NCBI GenBank assembly: GCA_045645905.1
Contig: JAZRJT010000039.1
Location: 1-12,560 of the forward strand
Origin: SIG440 sp045645905
GTDB lineage: Bacteria > Bacillota > Clostridia > Monoglobales > Monoglobaceae
Direction: 5' to 3'
Length of the DNA stretch: 12,560 nucleotides
The position numbers and the translations under genes were made by a program. Under the pieces are notes generated by a model, which was not told the origin of the DNA, searched no databases, and saw nothing but the letters and a program-made list of their open reading frames with translations. Positions 1-8,239 of this stretch are shown here, in pieces; within the stretch, counting starts at the first letter, position 1, and every line of letters begins with the position of its first letter.

Positions 1-212
1 CCCCCGACTTCTGTTGTCCACTGTGTTCTTTCACCATAGAAGCCATAGACATAGTGGTGATAGCCAAACAGCTTGGGGTATTCGCCAATTCTGTGGTCGT
101 CAAAGTCGGTGTTGTTGTAGATATAGATATCATCAGCCTCTGCCGCAAGGCAGTTAACTGCACCGAATACTATCAACAGTGTCAAAAGCATAGAACAAAG
201 TATTTTCTTCAT
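1..212 (-). CDS. Secreted heparinase-like lyase paralogue, N-terminal 70 residues (cut by window edge)
   Basis: Only the first 70 codons are inside the window; the gene continues past base 1. It starts with ATG at 210-212, with a GGAG SD at 222-225, nine bases upstream. Residues 1-24 form a signal peptide (MKKILCSM, a hydrophobic core, then CLAA before E25), so cleavage by signal peptidase I after Ala24 is likely. Cys21 is preceded by Asn, which makes a lipobox unlikely. The mature start carries a YIYNNTDFDDH segment followed by an IGEYP and a YGFY motif. These line up with the lectin-like start of the 1160-residue lyase at 331-3813 (LIYKNADFEDH, VGELP, YGFY), and 20 of the first 25 residues are identical. 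It is therefore a tandem paralogue of that protein, at least at the N-terminus. The catalytic part is not visible, so a lyase function is inferred from the neighbour only. It lies 118 bases downstream of the first lyase and is probably the fifth gene of the operon. Confidence 0.85.
   Translation of the reverse strand, partial: MKKILCSMLLTLLIVFGAVNCLAAEADDIYIYNNTDFDDHRIGEYPKLFGYHHYVYGFYGERTQWTTEVG
189..212 (-). repeat. 24-base direct repeat at lyase gene start (copy 2)
   Basis: These 24 bases, the first eight codons of the left-edge lyase paralogue, are identical to bases 3790-3813. The RBS context just upstream is also shared (AGAATGGAG in both). It marks the 5' end of a tandem gene duplication rather than a mobile-element repeat. 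Confidence 0.85.
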
Positions 213-275
213 ATTATATATCTCCATTCTGCTTATTGTTATTTTTTTGTCTTGTTTATATCGTTGCGGCACCCT

Positions 276-306
276 TGCCGAAGGTATCCGACAGATACCT
301 TCAGCA
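276..306 (-). other. Intercistronic hairpin between the two lyase genes
   Basis: Arms 276-288 and 294-306 pair over 13 positions with one mismatch (C279/A303) around the five-base loop CGACA. On the minus strand the stem is followed by AGGGTGCCGCAACG and not by a U-run, so it is not a standard Rho-independent terminator. Bases 276-280 can instead pair with 267-271 (CGGCA/TGCCG, loop CCCT), so the two stems exclude each other. It may adjust expression or mRNA stability between the tandem lyase genes; that role is inferred from position only. Confidence 0.55.
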
Positions 307-330
307 AAATATCGCCGTATTTTAGTTTTT

Positions 331-3300
331 TTAGTTCTTTCCCCAAAGTTCGAGCGGAACATTCGCGGGAACAGGGGTATTAGTGTTCTTGCGGAAGAGA
401 ACTGTCGCCTTGAAGCGTGAAACATTTTCGCCCTTAGGTGTCTTTATAACAAGCTTTTTATACTTGGTTGCTGTTGTACTGCAATTTCCGTCGTGCTCGG
501 TACAACCCTCGACACAAGGCTCGTTGGGTGTTTCAAGCGGTGGCTTAAGAGTATCACCGTAATCGGTATCGAATTCCGCATCCTGAACAGCAAATACATA
601 GTCACCGTCAATGATGTCTGCTATGATAGTAGCTGTGTATTTTGTACTGCCAACAGTATATTGCTGACTAAGTGTCGCTCTCTTTTTGCTTGACGAAAGC
701 GTGATGCTTGCCGTTGTGTGCATTGACCACATAAAGTCTGTGGGCTCTTTTGCCACAAAATCGTCCTGAACTACAAGTGCGTTTTTGTTTTCAGTTTTAA
801 TCAGCTTAATACCACGGATAGCACAATCGAATATATCGTTTGTATCGGTCATATTCAAAATCGCATAGGATTCTGTATCACCAAACTTCATATCGGTGAA
901 TTGTGACCCACCCGACATATCATATGTGCCTGTGCGGTCATACGAGCCTGCGGCCGAGTCATATACAAGCTCCTTGGCGTTTATCACGCTGCGGTTTGCA
1001 ACAACTGTGTTATGACCTTCGCCCTTGATGCGATAGTAGTGACCGCCGGTGAATGCACAACCGTTGGGATACATCTCTTTAGCAGTGTCCATATTATAAT
1101 GTCCCTTATCTCTGAGGTTGTAGATCTCACGAGGAAGGTCAACCGCAAAACGTACATGGTTCATATCAAACTGGAACGAACCAACGTCCATATGTCCGTG
1201 ACCATCGCTGGTTGAACCGCCGTGGAAGGCAACCGTAGTATCGTCGGAATCAACACCTGATTTCATAATAACCGTTGAGTTTTCAACATTGTATACGTCA
1301 TCAGCATATAATGTTGAGTAACCGTCGGTATCTGATACCCAGTTGGCAATATCCTGGATAGTCTTGCCTGCAGATTTTTGATGAGTCTTGCGGTATTCGG
1401 CAAGAGACTTGTCGCCGTTTTTGCTTGCCGCATACATCATCAGCGGTGAATCTGCCTGTTCGGTCTGGCCATCGCCAAAGGCATAGGCATTTGTGTCTGT
1501 TCTTCCAGCCATCATAAAGGGGAAGTAAGCAGTTTCCATAACACCGGGAACATCTGTGATACCCCAGGTTGTGTTCATTGAGGTCTCAAGGCTTTTGAGA
1601 ACTGTTGCCAGATGCGAGGAGGCATAACGCCAGTATGAGATACCTTCTTCGTACTCACCATTGGGGAAGTACGCAATTGTACCGCCCTCGGTTGCACGAA
1701 GTGCGCCGCGGATGATAGGTCCGTAATATGCGGGATCACATTCATACAATGAGATTGCCAGAAGCAAAAATCCGCCGTTGGTGATAAGACTCTGGTTGCC
1801 TTTACTATAAGCAAACATATGATGCGAGAGCTTATCATTGTGAGCAAATGTACAGGTATATGAGTGAATAGCGTGGTCTAAAATATTGCGTCTGCACATT
1901 TCTTCAATCCAAGCCAATTCTTTTTTGGTCCAGTCAACCCAGTCAATTGCACGGGCAAAGCCGTTTGCAATACTTTCGCCTGTACCAAGACCGCTGTTGC
2001 AGTAAATGCCCCAGTCTTTAAACAATGTCGCGTCGCCCAGACAGGTCATATAATGCTTAATTCTTGCTTTGTATTCTGCCTTTTTGGATGTATCTGTCGA
2101 AAGAAGATAGCCTCCCGCCAAGGTTTCAATATAAGAACCCATACCGCCAAAGGAGATACGCTTGCCATCGCCGATGTCATAGGAGAGGTCACCCTCATAG
2201 ATAGGCTCGCCGTTGGCATAATAAAGGTTGTTGCCGTCTGCATCGGTTTTCTGAGCGTATGCAAGAACGTTGTTTGCCGCGGTTATCACTGTGTTTATAA
2301 ATGATGCAAGGTCTGAATCTGATGCCTTTTTGGACATTATGTCTGCAAGAGATTCCTTTGTAAATTCGATACGCGGATGCGAAGCATTCATTCGTTCTGC
2401 AATCTCTTCATTGGTAGGACGTTCATACAAAAGCATATGCAATATACGCTTATAGATATTGTCTTCCAATGTATAGCTTGACGTACCGGTAATCTCATTG
2501 CCGCTTGCAGACAGTGGCATATGCCAGTCAAACTCGTTGGGGGTATCAAACCACAGTATATCTCTGTCGATTGAATATTCGGCATTAAGGAAGCCAAGCA
2601 GCACGTCACTCTGCATACAACCGTCATCTGTGACTGTGTAAAGCAGCTTTGCCGGCTTACCGTTGATGTTGTACACATTTGAGCCGGGAGCAAACAGATA
2701 GGTCGAGCCGTCATAGGTAAATGTGATTTCACCGCTTACATTGCTTACCTCAACCTCGGCACCAAAGGCTTCTGCCACACCTGCTATCGGGAGCATAAGC
2801 ATATCGTCCTGATAGTAAATCTTTCCTGACATCGTGTGCATATTGCTGCCGTCAAATATTCTGTTGGTGTTGATGACCGAAAATCTTTTTCCGTCACATT
2901 TGAGGTATGCCATATAGTCATAGTTTGCAGCACGGCTGCCCTCAAATTCGTAACCCACATAGAATGAACTGTTTCTGTAGCTGTCCCATGCGGCATCAAG
3001 AGTTTCATCATCAAGAACTTCATCTGCCTCGTAAATTGCTACATCATCAATGTACCATACATCGCCCTCGGATGTAGGCAGATAAAACCTTACTTCATAA
3101 ATGTTTGTTAAGTCGTCAGGCAAGGATACCTCTGTGGCTTTGCCGTTAAAGTAAACCGTTCCTGTACCTGCCATGATATCAACAACAAAATCAACATCAT
3201 ACCAGGTGTTGTTTGCCACAGTGCCAATTTCTGTCTGGCTAACCTGTGTTGACCCGCTGCATTTAACGTAGTAAAGCTTGCCGCCCTCGATTTTAAAGAT

Positions 3301-3813
3301 TCGTTTGTATTTAGGGTCCAAATCACCGGCTGTACCATCTACATCCGCAAAGTTTATTTCACTGCCTGTAGCTGCATTGCTGCCGATAGTGACTGACTTT
3401 GTCTTTGACGAATCTTCAACCCTGAAGGAAAAGCTGATAACGCCATTTTCCTTCATAGGGTAATAGGTAAATACTGCACGAGCAGAGCTTTGGTATTGTC
3501 TTATGCTGAAATTATACTGTTCTTCATTTGTGTCAGCGTTGAATTTTATAGCCTTGTTTTCGCTGTTACCGTCTTTTTCAATAGTCACAATTTCTGTGTT
3601 ATCAAGTGCGGTAATGCGGTCCTCTTCCTGACTGTAAAATCCGTAGCCGTCACGGTAATGCCATGCAAAGCCTGCAGGCAGCTCGCCGACATTGTGGTCT
3701 TCAAAGTCAGCATTTTTATATATAAGATAAGCATCTTGTTCTGCCGCTAAGCAGTTTGCTGCACCAAAGATAATCAACGCCGCAAGAAACATAGAACAAA
3801 GTATTTTCTTCAT
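331..3813 (-). CDS. Secreted multidomain heparinase II/III-like polysaccharide lyase
   Basis: This 1160-residue exported protein probably cleaves an acidic polysaccharide by beta-elimination. Residues 1-24 are a signal peptide ending CLAA. Residues 30-265 form a lectin-like beta-sandwich (NADFED at the start, WYIDDVAIYE at the end). Residues 330-425 resemble the copper amine oxidase N-terminal-like stalk domain (YYQDDMLMLPI, then an AFGAEV turn). From about 440 to 830 lies an alpha/alpha-barrel with NQSLITNGG (673-681) and GEYEEGISYW (719-728), which match conserved positions of the heparinase II/III superfamily. The rest is the beta-sandwich: GHGHMDVGSF (871-880), Asp892 and the GHNTV motif (933-937). 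His874, Asp892 and His934 have the spacing of the zinc ligands I recall for Pedobacter heparinase II, with His872 at the catalytic His position. No SLH domain, sortase signal or lipobox is present, so it is probably released or held by partners. An SD (GGAGGAG, 3825-3831) precedes the ATG across an AT-repeat. The substrate cannot be read from the sequence. Confidence 0.85.
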   Translation of the reverse strand: MKKILCSMFLAALIIFGAANCLAAEQDAYLIYKNADFEDHNVGELPAGFAWHYRDGYGFYSQEEDRITALDNTEIVTIEKDGNSENKAIKFNADTNEEQYNFSIRQYQSSARAVFTYYPMKENGVISFSFRVEDSSKTKSVTIGSNAATGSEINFADVDGTAGDLDPKYKRIFKIEGGKLYYVKCSGSTQVSQTEIGTVANNTWYDVDFVVDIMAGTGTVYFNGKATEVSLPDDLTNIYEVRFYLPTSEGDVWYIDDVAIYEADEVLDDETLDAAWDSYRNSSFYVGYEFEGSRAANYDYMAYLKCDGKRFSVINTNRIFDGSNMHTMSGKIYYQDDMLMLPIAGVAEAFGAEVEVSNVSGEITFTYDGSTYLFAPGSNVYNINGKPAKLLYTVTDDGCMQSDVLLGFLNAEYSIDRDILWFDTPNEFDWHMPLSASGNEITGTSSYTLEDNIYKRILHMLLYERPTNEEIAERMNASHPRIEFTKESLADIMSKKASDSDLASFINTVITAANNVLAYAQKTDADGNNLYYANGEPIYEGDLSYDIGDGKRISFGGMGSYIETLAGGYLLSTDTSKKAEYKARIKHYMTCLGDATLFKDWGIYCNSGLGTGESIANGFARAIDWVDWTKKELAWIEEMCRRNILDHAIHSYTCTFAHNDKLSHHMFAYSKGNQSLITNGGFLLLAISLYECDPAYYGPIIRGALRATEGGTIAYFPNGEYEEGISYWRYASSHLATVLKSLETSMNTTWGITDVPGVMETAYFPFMMAGRTDTNAYAFGDGQTEQADSPLMMYAASKNGDKSLAEYRKTHQKSAGKTIQDIANWVSDTDGYSTLYADDVYNVENSTVIMKSGVDSDDTTVAFHGGSTSDGHGHMDVGSFQFDMNHVRFAVDLPREIYNLRDKGHYNMDTAKEMYPNGCAFTGGHYYRIKGEGHNTVVANRSVINAKELVYDSAAGSYDRTGTYDMSGGSQFTDMKFGDTESYAILNMTDTNDIFDCAIRGIKLIKTENKNALVVQDDFVAKEPTDFMWSMHTTASITLSSSKKRATLSQQYTVGSTKYTATIIADIIDGDYVFAVQDAEFDTDYGDTLKPPLETPNEPCVEGCTEHDGNCSTTATKYKKLVIKTPKGENVSRFKATVLFRKNTNTPVPANVPLELWGKN
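3790..3813 (-). repeat. 24-base direct repeat at lyase gene start (copy 1)
   Basis: This is the first eight codons of the full-length lyase, identical base for base to 189-212 at the start of the next gene. Beyond it the sequences drift apart, although the proteins stay alike through at least residue 60. This indicates an older tandem duplication with the signal-peptide start conserved. Confidence 0.85.
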
Positions 3814-3853
3814 ATATATATATACTCCTCCATTCTATATAAATCTTTCGGTC

Positions 3854-5407
3854 TTATTTTATGCTGAGGTACTTAGCGTATGCGTTGTTTTGGAGTTCAA
3901 GAAGTCTGTCTACGCCAAGCTTTTTGATGCTTGCTACAAATGAGTCATAGCCTTTTTCGAAATCAGCTGAGCCAAGAATCCATTTCTGGAAGAGCTCGTC
4001 ATAGTGTGTTTCGATGTTTGTCTTAAGAGTTGTATATTCTTCTCTTTCTTTTGCGTCCATCTGCATATATACAGGAGGCATCTGTTCTGCAAACCAGTTG
4101 CCTTCTTCGTACATCTTCATACCGTCTTTACCAATCTGGTTCATCCACTGAAGCTCGTAATCGAAGTTCTGCTTGTATCCGATACCCTGCTGGCAACCGA
4201 AGTCACGGATTATCTGCTGAGGGTTATCCTTAGCAAGAAGCTCTTCGGTGAACTGAGGTTTGCCGTCTACCATATTCCAGTGTTCGCCTTCCTTACCAAA
4301 GTTGATAAGGTTTGAACCCTTTTCTGAGAACCAGAAGTCAAGGTACTTAACTGCGATGTCAAGATATTTTGTACCGCTGTAGATACCCCAGCCGTAGTTA
4401 GCATTTTCCGCACGCTGACTAACTATAATATTTTCGGGAGGAGCAAAAGGTGTAAACTTTAAGCCGGGAACGTTTTTGATTGTGTCATTAAGACGTGATG
4501 TTGAAGCAAACCAGTCGGTTGTCATACCACCGATGTTTTCTGAAAGCATTCTTTCACGGGGTGTTTTGCTTATTGTAATAATTTCCTTGTCAAGAAGACC
4601 TTCTTTGTACCATTTGATAACATTGGTCATAGCTGTTTTAAACTCAGGTTCCAAAGGACCAAACTTAACCTTGCCGTCTTCAACAAACCAGCTCTGTCTT
4701 GCGCCCCAAAGAGGGAAGAGGTCCTTAAGCTTCTGTGTTGCAGCACCGAAGAAGGGAACTTCGTCTGCTTTGCCGTTGCCGTTGGGGTCCTGAGTCTTGA
4801 ATGCTGTAAGAACTTCATAAAGCTCTTCTGCATTTGTGGGGTTTTTAAGACCAAGCTTTTCCATCCAGTCTTCTCTTACAAACCAGCCTATTGATGCCTT
4901 GCCGCTTGGGCAGAAGGGCAGGTAGTAGATGTGGCCATCAGCTGCTGTAAGATTTTTTCTTACAACGGGGTTTTCTTCAAGGAATGCCTTGAAGTTGGGC
5001 ATCTTGTCAAAATGCTCGTCAAGTGCAACGAAAGCACCGTCCATACCGTACTTCATAAACTGAAGTTCGTCCTGAGTAAATACGATGTCAGGAATATCGC
5101 CTGATGCAAGCATAAGGTTAAATGCCTGTGTAAGGTCTGAGTTACTCTTTGAAACTGTTGTCTCAAGCATAACACCTGTCATTTTTGCCGCTTCTTTGTA
5201 TGTACCGTACTGACCGTCATCAGACTTTGATGCACGGAAGAAGTATGAAAGCTTAACAGGTTTGTCTGTGATAAGCACGTCTGAATCAAGGTCAATCTCG
5301 AAATCTGCGTTGCTTACAACGTCGTCACCGCCGCCGCAGCCTGTAAACTGAATCATCATTACAAGCGCCAATGTGAGTAATAATGCTCTTTTAAGAATAT
5401 TTTTCAT
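3854..5407 (-). CDS. Family 1 extracellular solute-binding lipoprotein (LplA-like, ABC sugar uptake)
   Basis: This 517-residue lipoprotein is probably the substrate-capture subunit of an ABC importer for oligosaccharides. It has a basic start, a hydrophobic segment and an FTGC lipobox with Cys24 as the lipidated residue, followed by a GGGDD tether. The mature part has the features of the large LplA-type binding proteins: an early KLSYFF strand, GDIPDIVF (103-110), a DGHIYYLPF segment (157-165), GWFVREDWMEKLGL (174-187) and a DPNGNGKADE calcium-loop-like motif (207-216). The length is usual for the family. The SD AGGGAG lies upstream of the ATG. It sits 20 bases after the 931-residue SLH protein and 40 bases before the lyase, so it belongs to the operon. 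No LplB/YtcP-type permease is in the window; it may use a transporter encoded elsewhere, or act as a surface glycan-binding or sensing protein. Specificity is unknown. Confidence 0.92.
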   Translation of the reverse strand: MKNILKRALLLTLALVMMIQFTGCGGGDDVVSNADFEIDLDSDVLITDKPVKLSYFFRASKSDDGQYGTYKEAAKMTGVMLETTVSKSNSDLTQAFNLMLASGDIPDIVFTQDELQFMKYGMDGAFVALDEHFDKMPNFKAFLEENPVVRKNLTAADGHIYYLPFCPSGKASIGWFVREDWMEKLGLKNPTNAEELYEVLTAFKTQDPNGNGKADEVPFFGAATQKLKDLFPLWGARQSWFVEDGKVKFGPLEPEFKTAMTNVIKWYKEGLLDKEIITISKTPRERMLSENIGGMTTDWFASTSRLNDTIKNVPGLKFTPFAPPENIIVSQRAENANYGWGIYSGTKYLDIAVKYLDFWFSEKGSNLINFGKEGEHWNMVDGKPQFTEELLAKDNPQQIIRDFGCQQGIGYKQNFDYELQWMNQIGKDGMKMYEEGNWFAEQMPPVYMQMDAKEREEYTTLKTNIETHYDELFQKWILGSADFEKGYDSFVASIKKLGVDRLLELQNNAYAKYLSIK

Positions 5408-5427
5408 TTAAAAAGTCTCCCTTCTTA

Positions 5428-8223
5428 TTATTTGTTGTAGAATACAATAGCGATACTTGAATTCTTATGAATTGCAAAAATTCTTGTATAATTTTCTTTA
5501 TCCTGCTGGTAGTCTATTACATCAAGTGAGCTGCCAAGGTAAACCTTGTCTTCTGATTCGTCATAGAACTTAAATACTACAGCCTTGTCGTTAACCTTAC
5601 CTGCACCAAGGACACCGAGGTCAAGCAACAACATACGGTCTTTGCTGGGCACGCCCTGTGTAAGGTCTTCTTCAAAGAATTCAATGCCGTATCCGTCTGC
5701 CGGCTTGTTGTAAGGATGAAGAATAAGTGCACACTGCATACTTGATGATGTTGCATCCGCAGGGTTAAGACGAGGATGCATATTGCCTGTCTCGTGGTCA
5801 TAAATCTTTGCTATCTGGATGATGTTGTTAAGTGCGTCAAGCTGAACCATAGCAATATCGCCTCTGGTGAAGCCTGCTTCTTCTTCTGTGCTGCCTTCAA
5901 TTGCCTTCTGGCTGTCGATTGTTGCAACATCAACTTCTTCAGGGTTAACTGTGTATGTTACCGCCGCTTTGTCGAGCAAGCCTTTTACAACATAGTCAAC
6001 GCCGTCGTCAGAGTTAAGGTTCTGGTATGTCTCGTCAATCAGAACAAGATCACCCGCTTTAACTACATCAAGCTTTGATACTGCGCTTGAACGATATTCA
6101 ACAGCCGCTCTGGGCACGATGCCAAGCTCGCCGTTGGTGAAGGTTTCGATTGCCATACCGGAGACGCCTTCGTAATCGCTATTTTTCATCTTGCCAACAC
6201 TGTACCATTCTTCGCCTGCGGTTTCCTGATTAAGTGACGGAACCTTAAACAAAGGATGTGTATTGAGGATTAAGTATTTGTTTGTGTAGTAGTCGTGAAC
6301 TGCTGCAACCTTACCTTCGTATGTTGCACCGCTTGATGTGAATTTACCTATGCTGTAACCAAAGTTTGAGTACATATTAGCAAGACCGTCACGGCCGTAA
6401 CCGTATTTAAGGAATATCTCGCTGTTTTGGTCATCATCTACTGTGTAAAGGTGTGTGAGGTTGCCTTCATCATCCATCTTGTATCCGATAAGCTGTGCAA
6501 CATGGCCGTCACCACCAAGCTGATATTCGTCTTTGATTCGTGCAAGCTCATTGATGAGTGCTGTTGCTTCCAATGATTTGCCGTTTAAAATCAATTTCTT
6601 TTTGTTGGCAGGCTTAAATGCCTTGATTGTGCCGCCGGTATCAAGAATTCTTGCACCAAGGATGTATGTCTGGCTGAATTCTGATTCGGTTGCTATATTA
6701 ATAAGGTAGCCAAGTGATGCTACTGCTTCACTTGCCGCTGTTGCCCAAACTGCATAATAACCGTCGATTGCAGCAACAGATATAGCTGTGTTTGGTTTAA
6801 TCAGATTCTTGTGCTCTGCACTAAGAAGCTCGGTATTATATACTGCACCGTCATCGGTGGTGAATTCGTCACCTGAAACGCTTGCAATCTTAACAGCAAG
6901 GCCTGAGCCAATAACGTCTATCATAAGCTTTGTTTCATCTGTGCTTACGGCATAACCGATAACCATACCTGCTTCGATACCTGCAAGGCCCATTACTTCG
7001 CCTGTTTCAGCATGAATGATGCTTACTGCCTCGTATGATTCAAGGTCGAAAACGCTATTTTTGCCGTAAAGCTTATTTTCTGCTGCCTTAACTGTTTTTA
7101 CTATATCATATGTATAGTTTTTAGCAATAACAACTTCTGCATGCTTGTCATTGTTGTTGTCAATCAATGTCATTGTGCCTTCAAAGCTGGTGATTGCATC
7201 TGCAACGTTTGTTGCAATTTCGCTGTTGTAAAGTACAACTGCTGAACCCGACAGCTTGATTTCCTTCTTTTTGCCTTCTGCATTATAATAGGAAACTTTT
7301 CCGTCAGCATAGCTTTCAAAATCTGCTTTTGCAATCTTGATTTCTGTGTTGTCTTCGGTAGGAACAATCGCTACCAGGTGGTCGGTTTCAGCCTTTTTGT
7401 CATGTCTGTAGTAATACACCATGTTCTTGCCAAACTGTCCGTATACTTCAAGAGCATTGTCTACAAAAAGCTTTCTTCCGCCAATGTATACAACATTATC
7501 TTCAAGCTTTATTGATGAAGAAATTGCCATTGTCTTGTCATTTTCAACAACACCTTCGTCAAAATAGATGCTGTGGTATTCAGAAAGAACTGTCACATCC
7601 TCGTCAATCTCAAAATCCATTACATCGCCTGAAATGCTCTTCATTCTGCAAATGGGTGCATCCAAAGCTGCGTTTACGATATTCAAAAAGTCAACACGGC
7701 TTGCGATGTCGTTAATACCCTTTGTGATTGCATCTGTAAGCTCAAGCTCAGCCGCAACCTTTACATAACCTGCAGGATAACCGCCGTATGCTTCAGCCTT
7801 CCAGCCATAGCCAAGTGCTGTAACCAACGCTTTGTATACGTGAACGATTTCCATTGTGTCATCGGGTTTGAACAAGCCCATCTCGTTTGCTGACATAATG
7901 CCAAGACCTGTAACGTAGTTTACAGCATTGATGTAGCTGCTGTACTGAGGCACGTCATAGAACTTAGCTACCGCTGTGCTTTCAGAGCCTGCTGTCTTCA
8001 TTCCCAGCATATTGCTTATTACAACTGCCGCTTCGCTTCTTTTAACATTAGCATTGTCGCCAAAGAAAAGTTCATCATCAAACTGCTCAAAAATACCAAA
8101 TGTGCTGAGTCTGTCAACCAGAAGCTTTGTGTCTTCTTCGCTATAAATCTTGTTTACAGCCGCAAATGAAACAGTTTGAATCAGCATTAACATTATAAGT
8201 AATGCAGAAACTATCTTTTTCAT
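5428..8223 (-). CDS. Large S-layer homology (SLH) surface protein of unknown function
   Basis: The protein has 931 residues when started at 8223, where AGGAGG lies seven bases upstream. An in-frame ATG at 8253 lies inside the preceding gene and has no SD. Residues 1-22 are a signal peptide (KK, a hydrophobic core, FAA). Residues 26-190 hold three SLH-like repeats. The first has KRSEA (61-65) and the third has SRVDF (175-179) at the position of the usual TRAE/F motif, while the middle one (DDTMEIVHVY) is degenerate. Such repeats bind pyruvylated secondary cell-wall polysaccharide. Residues 200-931 are rich in short beta-strands and acidic or Gly turns, including MTLIDNNNDKHAE (351-363), which looks like a calcium-type turn. 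I recognise no catalytic domain. It may be a surface scaffold or glycan-binding protein; that rests only on its place between an SLH protein and a sugar-binding lipoprotein. Confidence 0.85.
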   Translation of the reverse strand: MKKIVSALLIMLMLIQTVSFAAVNKIYSEEDTKLLVDRLSTFGIFEQFDDELFFGDNANVKRSEAAVVISNMLGMKTAGSESTAVAKFYDVPQYSSYINAVNYVTGLGIMSANEMGLFKPDDTMEIVHVYKALVTALGYGWKAEAYGGYPAGYVKVAAELELTDAITKGINDIASRVDFLNIVNAALDAPICRMKSISGDVMDFEIDEDVTVLSEYHSIYFDEGVVENDKTMAISSSIKLEDNVVYIGGRKLFVDNALEVYGQFGKNMVYYYRHDKKAETDHLVAIVPTEDNTEIKIAKADFESYADGKVSYYNAEGKKKEIKLSGSAVVLYNSEIATNVADAITSFEGTMTLIDNNNDKHAEVVIAKNYTYDIVKTVKAAENKLYGKNSVFDLESYEAVSIIHAETGEVMGLAGIEAGMVIGYAVSTDETKLMIDVIGSGLAVKIASVSGDEFTTDDGAVYNTELLSAEHKNLIKPNTAISVAAIDGYYAVWATAASEAVASLGYLINIATESEFSQTYILGARILDTGGTIKAFKPANKKKLILNGKSLEATALINELARIKDEYQLGGDGHVAQLIGYKMDDEGNLTHLYTVDDDQNSEIFLKYGYGRDGLANMYSNFGYSIGKFTSSGATYEGKVAAVHDYYTNKYLILNTHPLFKVPSLNQETAGEEWYSVGKMKNSDYEGVSGMAIETFTNGELGIVPRAAVEYRSSAVSKLDVVKAGDLVLIDETYQNLNSDDGVDYVVKGLLDKAAVTYTVNPEEVDVATIDSQKAIEGSTEEEAGFTRGDIAMVQLDALNNIIQIAKIYDHETGNMHPRLNPADATSSSMQCALILHPYNKPADGYGIEFFEEDLTQGVPSKDRMLLLDLGVLGAGKVNDKAVVFKFYDESEDKVYLGSSLDVIDYQQDKENYTRIFAIHKNSSIAIVFYNK

Positions 8224-8230
8224 AAATCTT

Positions 8231-8236
8231 CCTCCT
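8231..8236 (-). promoter_or_regulatory. RBS that fixes the start of the 931-residue SLH protein
   Basis: A perfect AGGAGG stands seven bases before the ATG at 8221-8223 and directly after the stop codon (8240-8242) of the upstream gene. The alternative ATG at 8251-8253 has no such site. The start at 8223 also gives a clean KK-plus-hydrophobic signal peptide. Confidence 0.9.
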
Positions 8237-8239
8237 TGT

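Noticed and set aside
148..152. Cys21 in the lyase signal peptides as a lipoprotein attachment site
   Set aside because: The preceding residue is Asn in both paralogues, which does not fit a lipobox; cleavage after CLAA is more likely.
276..330. Hairpin 276-306 as a terminator of the first lyase
   Set aside because: No U-run follows on the minus strand. A T-rich stretch follows only on the plus strand, where no gene is seen.
54..383. Plus-strand open frame across the two lyase gene ends
   Set aside because: It covers the reverse of the left-edge signal peptide, the hairpin and the 3' end of the first lyase, which are better explained on the minus strand.
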